Origin: Bryobacteraceae bacterium | GTDB lineage: Bacteria; Acidobacteriota; Terriglobia; Bryobacterales; Bryobacteraceae | Direction: 5' to 3' | Length of the DNA stretch: 42,703 bases | Assembly (NCBI GenBank): GCA_030039005.1 | Contig: JASHQT010000566.1 | Span: 1 to 42,703 of the forward strand | Shown: positions 7,631-15,924 of the stretch, in pieces | Layout of the letters: each line of letters begins with the position of its first letter | Position numbering within the stretch: the first letter of the stretch is position 1 | Notes under the pieces: generated by a model | What the model was told of the DNA's origin: nothing | Databases searched by the model: none | Seen by the model: the letters and a program-made list of their open reading frames with translations, nothing else | Made by a program: the position numbers and the translations under genes

Positions 7631-9016
7631 ATGTATTCCGGTAGCTCCCATCAAGTCGGCCATGTGAGCGGTGAGCACCGCGACACCGGGCGGCTGGCCG
7701 AATCGAAGCAACCGGTTCCCGCCGACGTTCGGCGTGCCGATGCGCTGCCGGCGATTTGCGGGGGCACGCCGGTACGGCATCCGGCCAACCGGATCGTTCT
7801 AGGTGCTCCGCTCCTGGGCGAAGCAGAGATCGCCGCCGTGACCACTACCCTCCGCTCCCGCTGGATTGGCAGGGGTTCGCAAGTGGAGCGCTTCGAGAAC
7901 GAGTTCGCTCGCTTTAGGCGCGCACCTTTTGCGGTGGCCGTTAGTAGCGGTACGGCCGCCTTGCACCTGTCCATGTTGGCGCTGGGCCTCAAGCCGGGTG
8001 ACGAAGTGATCGCGCCCACCTTGACCTTTTGTTCGACGATCCATTCTATTTTGCATGCCGGCGCCACACCTGTGCTGGCCGATTGCGATCCAGTCACGTT
8101 TAACATAGACCCAGGCGACGTCGCCAAACGCATCACCGCCAGAACCAAGGCGCTCGTCGTGGTCCATCTCGGCGGCCGGTGCTGTGACATGGATGAGATT
8201 CTGGAACTGGCGCGGCGACATCGCCTGCGCGTCATCGAGGATTGCGCGCACGCCTTGGAAGCGGAATACCGTGGGCGTCCGGCGGGAACCATGGGGAACG
8301 CCGGTTGCTTCAGCTTTTACGCGACGAAGAGCATCACCACCGGAGATGGCGGAATGGTGATCACCTCCGACCGCCGGCTCGCGCGGCGGATTAAGTTGCT
8401 TGCCTTGCAGGGCATGTCCAAAGATGCCTGGGCGCGCTCGGGGCGTCCGGGAAGCGACTATCGAGTTGTGGTCCCGGGTTTCAAAGCGAACATGACAGAT
8501 ATTGAGGCATCGCTCGGGTTGGCGCAGTTGCCGGAAGTAGATCGGCGGTGGAAGCGCCGAAAAGAGATTTGGGACGAATACAGTTACCGCCTAAGCGGTC
8601 TTCCTCTCCGGCTGCCCGCGAAGCCTCCGGCCCACTCACGGCACGCTTGCCATCTTTATTCGGTGTTGTTGGATTGCGAAGGCCTGAAAGCACGACGGCG
8701 GGATGTGATTACCGCACTCGACGCCGAAGGGGTCGGAACTGGTGTCCATTATGTTCCCGTTCATCGACAACCTTACTATCGCCGCCGTTTCGGGTATCGC
8801 AGTTCCGATTTTCCAAACGCGACGGCGGTAGGAAACCATACCATTTCACTTCCGATCGGCGCCGATCTCGGTTCCGAGGATATTTCCGACATCGTGCGGG
8901 CCTTGGAGAAAGTGCTGCTCTACTTCGATCGTAGCGAGAAAGCCCAAAAAATTGCGTTATCCCCAGGAGTGAACACACGAACCGCGATTTCCGGTGTTGC
9001 GGCGAGGAGCGCTTAG
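7631..9016 (+). CDS. DegT/DnrJ/EryC1/StrS sugar aminotransferase
   Basis: This 461-aa PLP enzyme belongs to the DegT family. SSGTAALHLSMLALGLKPGD and PTLTFCSTIHSILHAGATPV form the cofactor site, VIEDCAHALE carries the Asp that contacts the pyridine nitrogen, and Lys233 in SFYATKSITTGDGG is the Schiff-base lysine. The lysine marks it as a transaminase rather than a ColD/RfbH dehydratase, which has His at that place. It probably installs an amino group on a keto-sugar nucleotide. An N-terminal extension of about 50 residues before NRIVLGAPLLGEAE is longer than usual, so a later start is possible, though ATG 7631 lies just after the radical SAM stop and suits coupling. Confidence 0.9.
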   Translation: MYSGSSHQVGHVSGEHRDTGRLAESKQPVPADVRRADALPAICGGTPVRHPANRIVLGAPLLGEAEIAAVTTTLRSRWIGRGSQVERFENEFARFRRAPFAVAVSSGTAALHLSMLALGLKPGDEVIAPTLTFCSTIHSILHAGATPVLADCDPVTFNIDPGDVAKRITARTKALVVVHLGGRCCDMDEILELARRHRLRVIEDCAHALEAEYRGRPAGTMGNAGCFSFYATKSITTGDGGMVITSDRRLARRIKLLALQGMSKDAWARSGRPGSDYRVVVPGFKANMTDIEASLGLAQLPEVDRRWKRRKEIWDEYSYRLSGLPLRLPAKPPAHSRHACHLYSVLLDCEGLKARRRDVITALDAEGVGTGVHYVPVHRQPYYRRRFGYRSSDFPNATAVGNHTISLPIGADLGSEDISDIVRALEKVLLYFDRSEKAQKIALSPGVNTRTAISGVAARSA

Positions 9017-9019
9017 ACG

Positions 9020-10462
9020 ATGCTCTACCACAACGTCCGGGTGATGGGTTCTTATCTCCAGCTGGTCGACGCGCTTGCGGTGGGCGCGAGCGCGGTAGCT
9101 GTCTGGAAAATCGCGGAGCAGGGCGCTTGGTTGCATTTGCAGAGTTCGCACCAAGCCCTTACGGTCTTCGTTGTACTGAATGTGCTGGCGTTTGCATTCT
9201 TAGGGGGGAGACTGCACGCTTATCACGCCCGCCGCACCGAGCGGCTCGCCGAAGAGTTGGGCGGGCTGTTCGAAGTTACGTTGTACGCAACAGGTTTGAC
9301 CGCTCTGGCCTGCGTCGTTTTGCCCTTCTCGGCTCCGATCTCTTTCTATGTCGCCCTGCTGGCCTCGAATGTTGTGGCGATCGTAGCCAGCCGCTTGATC
9401 ATGCGCGGGCTGATCCGTTACCTGCGCCGCAAGGGCGACGATTATCGGGTTTGGTTGCTGGTGGGAAACAATGCGCGCTCAGACCAGTTGGTGGAGAGCG
9501 TACAGCGGAACCCGCATTTCGGAATCCGCATTGCCGAAGTTGTGGACTTATCGGGAAAGCGGCGTTCGGCGGGGACCGGCCATGCGGCGGCACACAAGCA
9601 GGTGCAGCGAATGCAGACTAGGCTGCTGGGGGGAATCGAAGAAATCCGGGATCTGGTCGGCAGGAATGTGATCGATGAAGTTGTGGTTACTCTTCCGGTC
9701 CGTAGTTTTTATGACGAGATCCAGCAAATTGTGGATATCTGCAACGAGGCCGGAATTTCCGTCAAGCTTCCGCCGGGGGCCTTCGCGCGTTCGGGCTATC
9801 GGACTGAAGTGGTCCAAGTGGGGAAGATTCCGCTGGTCACTCATTTTACCGGAACCTCCAACCACGCTCAGCTTCTTATCAAGAGAATCGTCGACGCGGT
9901 AGGAGCCGGGTTGGCTCTGGCCGTTCTCACTCCGCTGATGGCGATCATCGCGCTGGCCGTGAAGCTGACCTCGAGAGGGCCTGTATTCTTCCTCCAGACA
10001 CGCGTAGGCCTTCACGGCCGGCATTTTCGCATGATCAAGTTTCGCTCCATGAGTGAGGACGCAGCCGCGCGCCGCCACGAGTTGGAGCGCTTCAATGAAC
10101 GGGACGCAGTGGCCTTCAAGATGAAGGAAGATCCCCGCATTACGCCGATCGGGAAAATACTACGTAAATTTCACCTGGACGAGCTGCCGCAACTGTGGAA
10201 TGTCCTGGTGGGCGACATGAGCTTGGTCGGACCCCGGCCGCTGCCGCCGGGCGAGGCCAGCGGAAGCGAATGGTGGCAGCGCCGGCGTTTGTCGATGCCC
10301 CCAGGCATCACCTGCTCCTGGCAGATTCGCCGCGACCCCAGAATGCCTTTCCGCGAATGGATGCGCCTGGACCTGGCTTATGTAGATAGCTGGACGGTAT
10401 GGCTGGACATGAAGTTGATCGCACAGACGGTCCCGGCTATCTTGCGAGGGTCGGGCTGGTGA
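9020..10462 (+). CDS. Polyprenyl-phosphate sugar phosphotransferase (WbaP/WcaJ-like)
   Basis: At 480 aa it has the full-length layout of initiating exopolysaccharide phosphotransferases. Four N-terminal membrane helices (about residues 10-125) come first, then a Rossmann-like CoA-binding-type domain (YRVWLLVGNNARSDQLVESV). The catalytic bacterial sugar transferase domain follows, starting with a re-entrant helix (RIVDAVGAGLALAVLTPLMA) and containing GPVFFLQTRVGLHGRHF, IKFRSM, KFHLDELPQLWNVLVGDMSLVGPRP and PGITCSWQI. The enzyme transfers a sugar-1-phosphate from a nucleotide sugar to undecaprenyl phosphate at the inner membrane. It starts three bases after the aminotransferase stop. Confidence 0.93.
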   Translation: MLYHNVRVMGSYLQLVDALAVGASAVAVWKIAEQGAWLHLQSSHQALTVFVVLNVLAFAFLGGRLHAYHARRTERLAEELGGLFEVTLYATGLTALACVVLPFSAPISFYVALLASNVVAIVASRLIMRGLIRYLRRKGDDYRVWLLVGNNARSDQLVESVQRNPHFGIRIAEVVDLSGKRRSAGTGHAAAHKQVQRMQTRLLGGIEEIRDLVGRNVIDEVVVTLPVRSFYDEIQQIVDICNEAGISVKLPPGAFARSGYRTEVVQVGKIPLVTHFTGTSNHAQLLIKRIVDAVGAGLALAVLTPLMAIIALAVKLTSRGPVFFLQTRVGLHGRHFRMIKFRSMSEDAAARRHELERFNERDAVAFKMKEDPRITPIGKILRKFHLDELPQLWNVLVGDMSLVGPRPLPPGEASGSEWWQRRRLSMPPGITCSWQIRRDPRMPFREWMRLDLAYVDSWTVWLDMKLIAQTVPAILRGSGW

Positions 10463-10484
10463 TTTGAGGATTAGGACTCGGGAT

Positions 10485-11279
10485 ATGCTCTTTAATTTTC
10501 TTCGCACTTTTACTTTATGGAGAAGCAGCGGCTTGGCCGCCCAGCTTTTCAGTGTCGTAGTCTTGTTGATCGTCATCGGCGGCTCGGGATGCGTGAGCCC
10601 GCGCGCCAAGGTGCCTTCAGCACCCGTTGCTTCGCAGGTGGTCGCTTCGGTGCAGCGCTTCCGCAAGGAATATGTGCTTTCGGAAGGCGATCAGGTTGAG
10701 GTCACGGTTCGCCGGGTCCCGGAAGCGTCACGCTCCGTCATGGTTCGCTCCGACGGCTTCATCTCGCTTCCCATCGTCAACGACGTCAAGGCGGCCGGCC
10801 TGACCACTACCGAGCTGCGCACGAACTTGACTAAGCTCTACTCGGAAAGGCTGGTGCAGCCGGAGATCAGCGTCATCCCGGTCCAGGTTCGTCAGCCGGC
10901 GGTTTACGTTTCGGGAGACGTGAACAATCCCGGCGCCGTTCCCTTCCGCGAGGCGCCCACGGCCATGCAGGCCATCGCGCTGACCGGCGGATTCAAGAGG
11001 TCGGCCGCGGAACGGGATGTCGCGATCATCCGCTTGGTCGATGACGGACGTGTGGAAGCGATTGCGGTCTCCGCCGCGGCAGGCGGGCAGCCCGCGCCTT
11101 ACATGGCGCTGCGCACGATCCCGCTGCAGCCGGACGACATCATCTTCGTTCCTGAAAACGGTCGCAGCCAAATGGCACGGTTTCTGGATGACTTCATCAA
11201 TCGTCCTTTGCAGGGCGTGAATTCGCTGGTATCAACCTACGTGGACTTCCGTTTGGTGTCGGTGTTGAACAGGCAATAG
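10485..11279 (+). CDS. Polysaccharide export lipoprotein (Wza-like)
   Basis: The N-terminus is a lipoprotein signal peptide: basic start, hydrophobic LFSVVVLLIVIGGSG, then Cys. A poly_export domain follows (YVLSEGDQVEVTVRR, SVMVRSDGFISLPIVNDVKA, LYSERLVQPEISVIPVQ) and one SLBB domain (VYVSGDVNNPGAVPF, MQAIALTGGF). At about 264 aa it is shorter than E. coli Wza and lacks a clear C-terminal amphipathic barrel helix, like many minimal export proteins. It would carry the chain across the periplasm and outer membrane with the Wzz-like protein at 15925. The frame also opens with TTG at 10464, but the ATG at 10485 gives a standard signal peptide. Confidence 0.88.
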   Translation: MLFNFLRTFTLWRSSGLAAQLFSVVVLLIVIGGSGCVSPRAKVPSAPVASQVVASVQRFRKEYVLSEGDQVEVTVRRVPEASRSVMVRSDGFISLPIVNDVKAAGLTTTELRTNLTKLYSERLVQPEISVIPVQVRQPAVYVSGDVNNPGAVPFREAPTAMQAIALTGGFKRSAAERDVAIIRLVDDGRVEAIAVSAAAGGQPAPYMALRTIPLQPDDIIFVPENGRSQMARFLDDFINRPLQGVNSLVSTYVDFRLVSVLNRQ

Positions 11280-11286
11280 TTGAATT

Positions 11287-11300
11287 CGGGCTGCAGCCCG
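11287..11300. repeat. Perfect 14-bp palindrome in the export/RfbF spacer
   Basis: CGGGCTGCAGCCCG is fully self-complementary and sits in the 49-base spacer before the nucleotidyltransferase gene. In RNA it would fold to a short hairpin, but no T-run follows, so it is not a clear terminator. An mRNA-stability or attenuator element is possible. Confidence 0.35.
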
Positions 11301-11328
11301 GGAGAATCGGAGGACTAAAGGAAATCAT

Positions 11329-12048
11329 ATGGAATCCATCAAAGTAGTGATCCTTTGCGGCGGCAAGGGCACCCGCTCTTATCCCTTTACGGAACACTTT
11401 CCCAAAGTCATGATGCCCGTCAATGGGACGCCCATCCTGGTGCATATCATGCGCATCTACGCTTCCCAGGGATATTCCGATTTTGTTCTGGCGGCCGGAC
11501 ATCGCAAGGAGATCCTCTACGATTATTTCGACGGCCGCTTTACCGATTGGAACGTCCGCATCGTCGACACCGGAGAGGATGCCGATACCGGAGACCGGAT
11601 TCTGCGCTGCGGCAGCTATTTGAGTGAGCGATTCTTAGCCACTTATGGCGACGGACTCGGCGACTTGGACCTGCGGGAACTGATCAGCAAGCATGAGGAG
11701 TCCAAGGGCCTAGCCACTCTTACCGCGGTGCCGCTGCGGTCCCAATACGGGCTGGTGGTTTACGACGAGGCGAGGAAGGTTCAGCGCTTCGAAGAGAAAC
11801 CGCTCATTCGCGATTATTGGATCAACGCCGGATTCTTTGTCTTCGAGCGCGAGGCGTTCATGCACTGGAAGGGACACAACCTGGAGCGCGACGTTCTGCC
11901 CGAGTTCGCCCGCATGGGAGAGCTCGCTGCTTACGAACACACCGGTTTCTGGAAATCGATGGACACCAGCAAGGATCAGCAGGAATTGGAGCAAATGTAT
12001 GTGGGCGATTCCGCTCCTTGGATTCGCCAGCGGGCGGCGTTTGCATGA
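11329..12048 (+). CDS. rfbF: RfbF-like sugar-1-phosphate nucleotidylyltransferase
   Basis: This 239-aa enzyme begins VVILCGGKGTRSYPFTEHFP KVMMPV, the nucleotidyltransferase G-x-G-x-R-xxP motif, and continues with ATYGDGLGDLDL (metal-binding Asp), FEEKP and WINAGFFVFE. Glucose-1-phosphate cytidylyltransferase (RfbF) shares the ATYGDG and INAGFFV forms and a length near 257 aa. It would make CDP-glucose. The next gene overlaps by ATGA and looks like the next enzyme of the CDP route, which supports cytidylyl over uridylyl or thymidylyl specificity. The specificity call is inferred from motifs and context. Confidence 0.82.
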   Translation: MESIKVVILCGGKGTRSYPFTEHFPKVMMPVNGTPILVHIMRIYASQGYSDFVLAAGHRKEILYDYFDGRFTDWNVRIVDTGEDADTGDRILRCGSYLSERFLATYGDGLGDLDLRELISKHEESKGLATLTAVPLRSQYGLVVYDEARKVQRFEEKPLIRDYWINAGFFVFEREAFMHWKGHNLERDVLPEFARMGELAAYEHTGFWKSMDTSKDQQELEQMYVGDSAPWIRQRAAFA

Positions 12049-13088
12049 GCGGAACGGACGCGATCTCACCGGAGTTTTGGTGCGGCCGGTCCGTGTTGGT
12101 CACCGGCGCCAGCGGTCTGCTGGGCGGATGGCTGGTGTCGGCTTTGGTTCGTAAGGGTGCGTCGGTGGTGGTGCTTCTTCGCGATGGCGCACCCAATAGC
12201 ATGCTGGTTCGCGAAGGCTGGCTGTCGCGTGTCTCCACGGTGCCGGGCTCTTTGGGCGACGGGGACTTGATCCGCCGTGCACTGGCAGAGTATACGGTGC
12301 AGACGGTCTTTCATCTTGGCGCGCAGACGCTGGTGGGCATCGCGAAAACAGATCCGGTCGGCACTCTGGAAGCCAACGTCCGCGGTACTTGGCTCCTGTT
12401 GGAGGCAGCCCGGCAGTGCGGGGTTTCCGAAGTTTTGGTAGCATCTTCCGACAAGGCGTACGGCCCGTCAGACCGGCTGCCCTATCGCGAAGATTATCCT
12501 CTCCAGGGCCGTTTCCCCTATGATTGCTCCAAAAGCTGCGCCGACCTGATTACGACGATGTATGCGACGACGTTCGGCGTTCCGGCCGCCGTGGTACGAT
12601 GCGGAAACCTGTTCGGCGGCGGTGATCTGAACTTTTCCCGCCTCATCCCGGGTGTGATTCAGTCCACACTGCGGGGCGAGAGTTTTCGAATTCGGAGCGA
12701 CGGACGGTACGTACGCGACTTCCTTTATGTGGAAGACGCAGTCGACGCTTACCTCTGCCTGGCGGAGAAGCTTGCTGCCGAGCACTCGCTCCGCGGCGAA
12801 GCTTTCAACTTTGGGCTGGAGCTCCGCGTGACGATGCTGGACCTGGTCCATAAAATCTTGGCGATGATGCAACGTTCCGATCTGCACCCGATCATATTAA
12901 ACGAAGCGAGTGCCGAGATTCGCGAGCAATACCTCGACTCCGAAAAAGCCCGCAGACGGCTGGGATGGGCGCCGCGCTACGGGATGGACGAAGGGTTAGA
13001 GCGGACCATCGCCTGGTATAGGGAATTCCTCGGCGGTTCATACAGCGACAGTCGGAGACCGCTAAGAGAGAACATAGCCGCAAGCTAA
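12045..13088 (+). CDS. rfbG: CDP-glucose 4,6-dehydratase-like SDR enzyme
   Basis: This 347-aa extended short-chain dehydrogenase has the NAD-binding loop TGASGLLGGWL near residue 20 and FHLGAQTLVG. The catalytic segment SSDKAYG precedes YxxxK (Tyr159 and Lys163 in YDCSK), and RDFLYVEDAVDAYL lies in the substrate domain. The SDK-Y pattern is characteristic of CDP-glucose 4,6-dehydratases (RfbG), which convert CDP-glucose to CDP-4-keto-6-deoxyglucose. The start ATG overlaps the RfbF stop (ATGA), indicating coupled translation. No RfbH-type dehydratase follows, so the keto-sugar may go to the DegT aminotransferase upstream or to a reductase elsewhere. Confidence 0.82.
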   Translation: MSGTDAISPEFWCGRSVLVTGASGLLGGWLVSALVRKGASVVVLLRDGAPNSMLVREGWLSRVSTVPGSLGDGDLIRRALAEYTVQTVFHLGAQTLVGIAKTDPVGTLEANVRGTWLLLEAARQCGVSEVLVASSDKAYGPSDRLPYREDYPLQGRFPYDCSKSCADLITTMYATTFGVPAAVVRCGNLFGGGDLNFSRLIPGVIQSTLRGESFRIRSDGRYVRDFLYVEDAVDAYLCLAEKLAAEHSLRGEAFNFGLELRVTMLDLVHKILAMMQRSDLHPIILNEASAEIREQYLDSEKARRRLGWAPRYGMDEGLERTIAWYREFLGGSYSDSRRPLRENIAAS

Positions 13089-13110
13089 GGCTCGCAGCCT
13101 TATTTATCTT
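13086..13110 (+). terminator. Rho-independent terminator after rfbG
   Basis: TAAGGCT (13086-13092) and AGCCTTA (13096-13102) form a 7-bp stem with a CGC loop, followed by TTTATCTT. The stop codon of rfbG is the first three bases of the stem. It would close the 5524-13088 transcript. Confidence 0.6.
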
Positions 13111-13207
13111 GGGTTTCCGCGCGACCGCGCCTCATGGAAACGGTCCATTCTAAGCTGACGAGCTGTTAAAGGCGCACCTCTGGATCGACGATGATGCAAG
13201 CAGTGCT

Positions 13208-14593
13208 ATGCAATTCCATTCATCGTTGTTGCATCCAGCGCGAAAGCTTTTTAGCGTTTTCGCCTTTTTATCTCTATTCGCTTTTCTCGCTGCGCCTATA
13301 GTGGCCCAGCCACTAACGGCATACGCGGAAGTTAACTTTTCCTCGCCCCAAGCCGTTCACAGCGCATTTGGCTTTCTGGAGGGCGCATCGGCGGCGGGAC
13401 CTTCTTCGGCCATCAGCTCCGCATTGCAACCCGCGTTGTGGCGGCTCGGCACGTATGAAGGTACTGATCTGGCTTCTGTATACCAGCAGGCCGTACAAGC
13501 GGGAGCGGCCGTAGAGTATGTTGTGAGCGACCGATTTTGTTATCCCACGAATCAATGGTGCGGAAATGCTCCCCCGTATCTCAATTGGCCACAGTTTGAA
13601 TCGATGGTCGGCGCCGCCGCCGTCGCCACCGAGGGGATGGATGTGGCGTACGACGTCTGGAACGAGCCGGACAATCCGCAGTTTTGGTCAGGTACTCAGG
13701 CTCAATTCTTTGAAGCGTACTTGCGAGCATATCGCGTTCTGCGCAATATCCTAGGGCCCAATGTACTGATTGGGGGTCCGAGCAGCGCCCTTCCATACGA
13801 CAAAGCCTACTTGCAGGCGTTTCTGGATTATTGCGTTGCCAACGGCTGCCAGGTGAATTTCTTGTCGTGGCACGAGTTGGACGACACCGACCAGGCCATA
13901 GCGGCAATTTCGGCGCACTTGCGCGATGCGAGGACTTCCTTTCTCCAGAATCCGGCCTATGCCAGCCTGCAACTGCAGCGCATCGACATTAATGAGACCA
14001 CGGGACCATTGTCGAAGGACTACCCCGGCGCCATTGTCGAGTATCTGTATCAGCTGGAACAAGGCGGCGCCGATGGCGCCACCCGCACCTGCTGGAACGA
14101 CTCCACCGGCCAATCCACGTGCTTTAATGAGAGCCTGGATGGCTTGTTGACGCCGAATGGCTGGCCCCGCGCGTCTTGGTGGACATATAAAGCCTACAGC
14201 GATGGCGTGGGCGCCCGGGTCGCGAGTACCTCGACTGATTCGCGCGTGTCCATCCTCGGCACCAAGTCGCCGGGGGGAGGCGCTGCGGCGCAGGTTCTGG
14301 TCGGTTATTACAATTCCTCCGCGATTCAGTCCTCGACGCCAGCGCCGATGTCTGTCCAGCTCACTCTAACCGGCTTGAACAAAGTCGCCTCTCTCACCGG
14401 CGCTTCGAATATTGGTATGCGCCTGGAGCGGATACCCGCTACCGGAGAATCTATTCTGGAGCAGCTCTTTGTGATGTGGCAAACCACTGTCGCATGGAAC
14501 GGGTCAACGCTTACCACAATAGTTCCCAACATCCAGTCCGGTGATGCATACCTGCTCACGCTTTGGAATCCGGCTTCCTCCGGTTCCAACTAG
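13208..14593 (+). CDS. Secreted GH39-like glycoside hydrolase
   Basis: This 461-aa protein has a Sec signal peptide (basic start, hydrophobic core at about 13-32, cleavage after VAQ near 34). Clan GH-A features are visible: YDVWNEPDNPQFW with the likely acid/base Glu153, and IDINETTGP with a candidate nucleophile Glu263. A WHELDD segment follows the fifth strand. Similarity is to xylosidase/iduronidase-type GH39 enzymes, but I cannot assign the substrate. The C-terminal 110 residues look like a beta-sandwich. It could cut the polysaccharide made by this locus during export. No good ribosome site precedes the ATG. It lies after the terminator, so it likely has its own promoter. Confidence 0.7.
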   Translation: MQFHSSLLHPARKLFSVFAFLSLFAFLAAPIVAQPLTAYAEVNFSSPQAVHSAFGFLEGASAAGPSSAISSALQPALWRLGTYEGTDLASVYQQAVQAGAAVEYVVSDRFCYPTNQWCGNAPPYLNWPQFESMVGAAAVATEGMDVAYDVWNEPDNPQFWSGTQAQFFEAYLRAYRVLRNILGPNVLIGGPSSALPYDKAYLQAFLDYCVANGCQVNFLSWHELDDTDQAIAAISAHLRDARTSFLQNPAYASLQLQRIDINETTGPLSKDYPGAIVEYLYQLEQGGADGATRTCWNDSTGQSTCFNESLDGLLTPNGWPRASWWTYKAYSDGVGARVASTSTDSRVSILGTKSPGGGAAAQVLVGYYNSSAIQSSTPAPMSVQLTLTGLNKVASLTGASNIGMRLERIPATGESILEQLFVMWQTTVAWNGSTLTTIVPNIQSGDAYLLTLWNPASSGSN

Positions 14594-14698
14594 GCTGACA
14601 CTGACTTTCTCCTAAGTCCGCCCGACCGGCGCTACACTAGGCTGTTGAGGAACTCGCGCAAAACGGAGCGCGGCGCGAACTAGTTCCTGGCCTGTTGT

Positions 14699-15724
14699 GT
14701 GGTGCGCGCCGCGCCCTTTGCGCTTCTGAGCATGCGCAAAGTGCAAGCCGCCGGAGTGCTAATGCTCCTTTCGCCAGTACTTGCTGAACTGGTGTCGGGC
14801 AGCACCCCGGCAACGGTTTTCTTTGCGCCTGCTACCCTCGCGCTATTTACGCTTCTCGGATATGGCTTACCGGTACTTTTGATCCGCGAATTCGTCGTGG
14901 CGAAGAATCTAGACAACCGGGCGGTTTTCCTCCTAGGCCTCGCCTATGGTATCTATAACGAGGGTTTACTGGCTAAGACAATCGTGCTTGCTCGCAACCT
15001 CCCGATCCGCGAGTTTGATGATTACGGATTCTTCGGGGGCATCAGCATACCCTGGGCGGTAAGCATCAGTATCTGGCATGCGGCTTCGGCGGTTCTGTTT
15101 CCCATTGTGTTTACGCATCGGCTGTTTCCAGCAGAGAGTCGGGAATCCTGGCTGGGAAAGCGGACGGCGATAGTTCTTGGGGTCCTGGCGGTAGGCACCG
15201 CAATGATCGGCTTTCTTGGAAAATCGCATGTTCAAGGCACGGTACCGCAGGCAGGCGTTCTATTGGCGCTTATTCTCGCCTGTCTTGCTCTGGCGACCAG
15301 GTTTCGTACCAGGACCGAGCCGGATGGGAAACTGCTTGCCACTAAGTGGCAGCCGGTCTTCCTGGGCTTAAGCACGATCGTTGCTTATGCCTTGGTCACT
15401 CACGTTGCAGCAGCAAAGCCCCCACTTATAGTATTTTTCCTTACGCTCGCTGCTGTAGTTCTGACATACCGCGCGGTTTTCCTGAAAGCCCGTTGGTCCG
15501 GAAACGACTCCCTCATTCTCTTCGGCATAGGATATTACATCCAATCGGCACTCCTGGGGATGGCTGCCCACATAGTGCAAGGCAGCGCCGTCTTACCAGC
15601 GTTTGTATTTGGAGTTCTCGCGGAGTTCATCCTGGTGACGAGCGCCAGGAAGATGTCCAGTTATGAACCGCAGTTAGCGCAATCGCGTACGGCGCCTTCC
15701 AAGTCTGGCCCGTGGAATGTATAG
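14699..15724 (+). CDS. Multi-pass membrane protein of unknown function
   Basis: The product has about nine hydrophobic segments spread over 341 aa and no soluble domain. Distinctive stretches are PVLAELVSGSTPA in the first loop, YGIYNEGLLAKTIV, FDDYGFFGG and WHAASAVLFPIVFTHRLFP. I do not recognise the family. Conserved-looking acidic and histidine residues inside membrane segments (AELVSGST, YNEG, WHAA) hint at a transporter or membrane enzyme, but that is speculation. The frame starts with GTG-GTG at 14699. An ATG at 14732 directly before the first helix may be the true start. It is flanked by 100-200-base gaps and so is probably transcribed alone within the exopolysaccharide locus. Confidence 0.7.
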   Translation: MVRAAPFALLSMRKVQAAGVLMLLSPVLAELVSGSTPATVFFAPATLALFTLLGYGLPVLLIREFVVAKNLDNRAVFLLGLAYGIYNEGLLAKTIVLARNLPIREFDDYGFFGGISIPWAVSISIWHAASAVLFPIVFTHRLFPAESRESWLGKRTAIVLGVLAVGTAMIGFLGKSHVQGTVPQAGVLLALILACLALATRFRTRTEPDGKLLATKWQPVFLGLSTIVAYALVTHVAAAKPPLIVFFLTLAAVVLTYRAVFLKARWSGNDSLILFGIGYYIQSALLGMAAHIVQGSAVLPAFVFGVLAEFILVTSARKMSSYEPQLAQSRTAPSKSGPWNV

Positions 15725-15741
15725 GATAACGGCTCTATAGC

Positions 15742-15759
15742 AGTACCTATGGTGGTACT
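15742..15759. promoter_or_regulatory. Inverted repeat AGTACC-N6-GGTACT
   Basis: Two exact 6-base arms lie in the 200-base gap before the chain-length gene. The GTAC cores are 12 bases apart, as in the repeat at 4984-4999. A TATACT box lies about 35 bases further on. It may be an operator for the second half of the exopolysaccharide locus. Nothing else was recognised in the gap. Confidence 0.4.
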
Positions 15760-15924
15760 ATGCGGGACTGAAATCGATTGCAGGAGCGGGACTTGGATAG
15801 TATACTTCTCACACTAGCGTATTCCAGTCGATGAAGTGTGGGACTTTGTAAGCCTCCGCTTGGCTTACATCCCTGTGGTTTCAGGTCGCGCTGCAAATAG
15901 TGCAGGGCCGCAGGAACAGTTCGT

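Noticed and set aside
11283..11303. EcoRI, PstI and SmaI sites close together, like a cloning-vector polylinker
   Set aside because: The order and spacing do not match a vector, no other vector sequence flanks it, and it is a natural palindrome between two intact locus genes.
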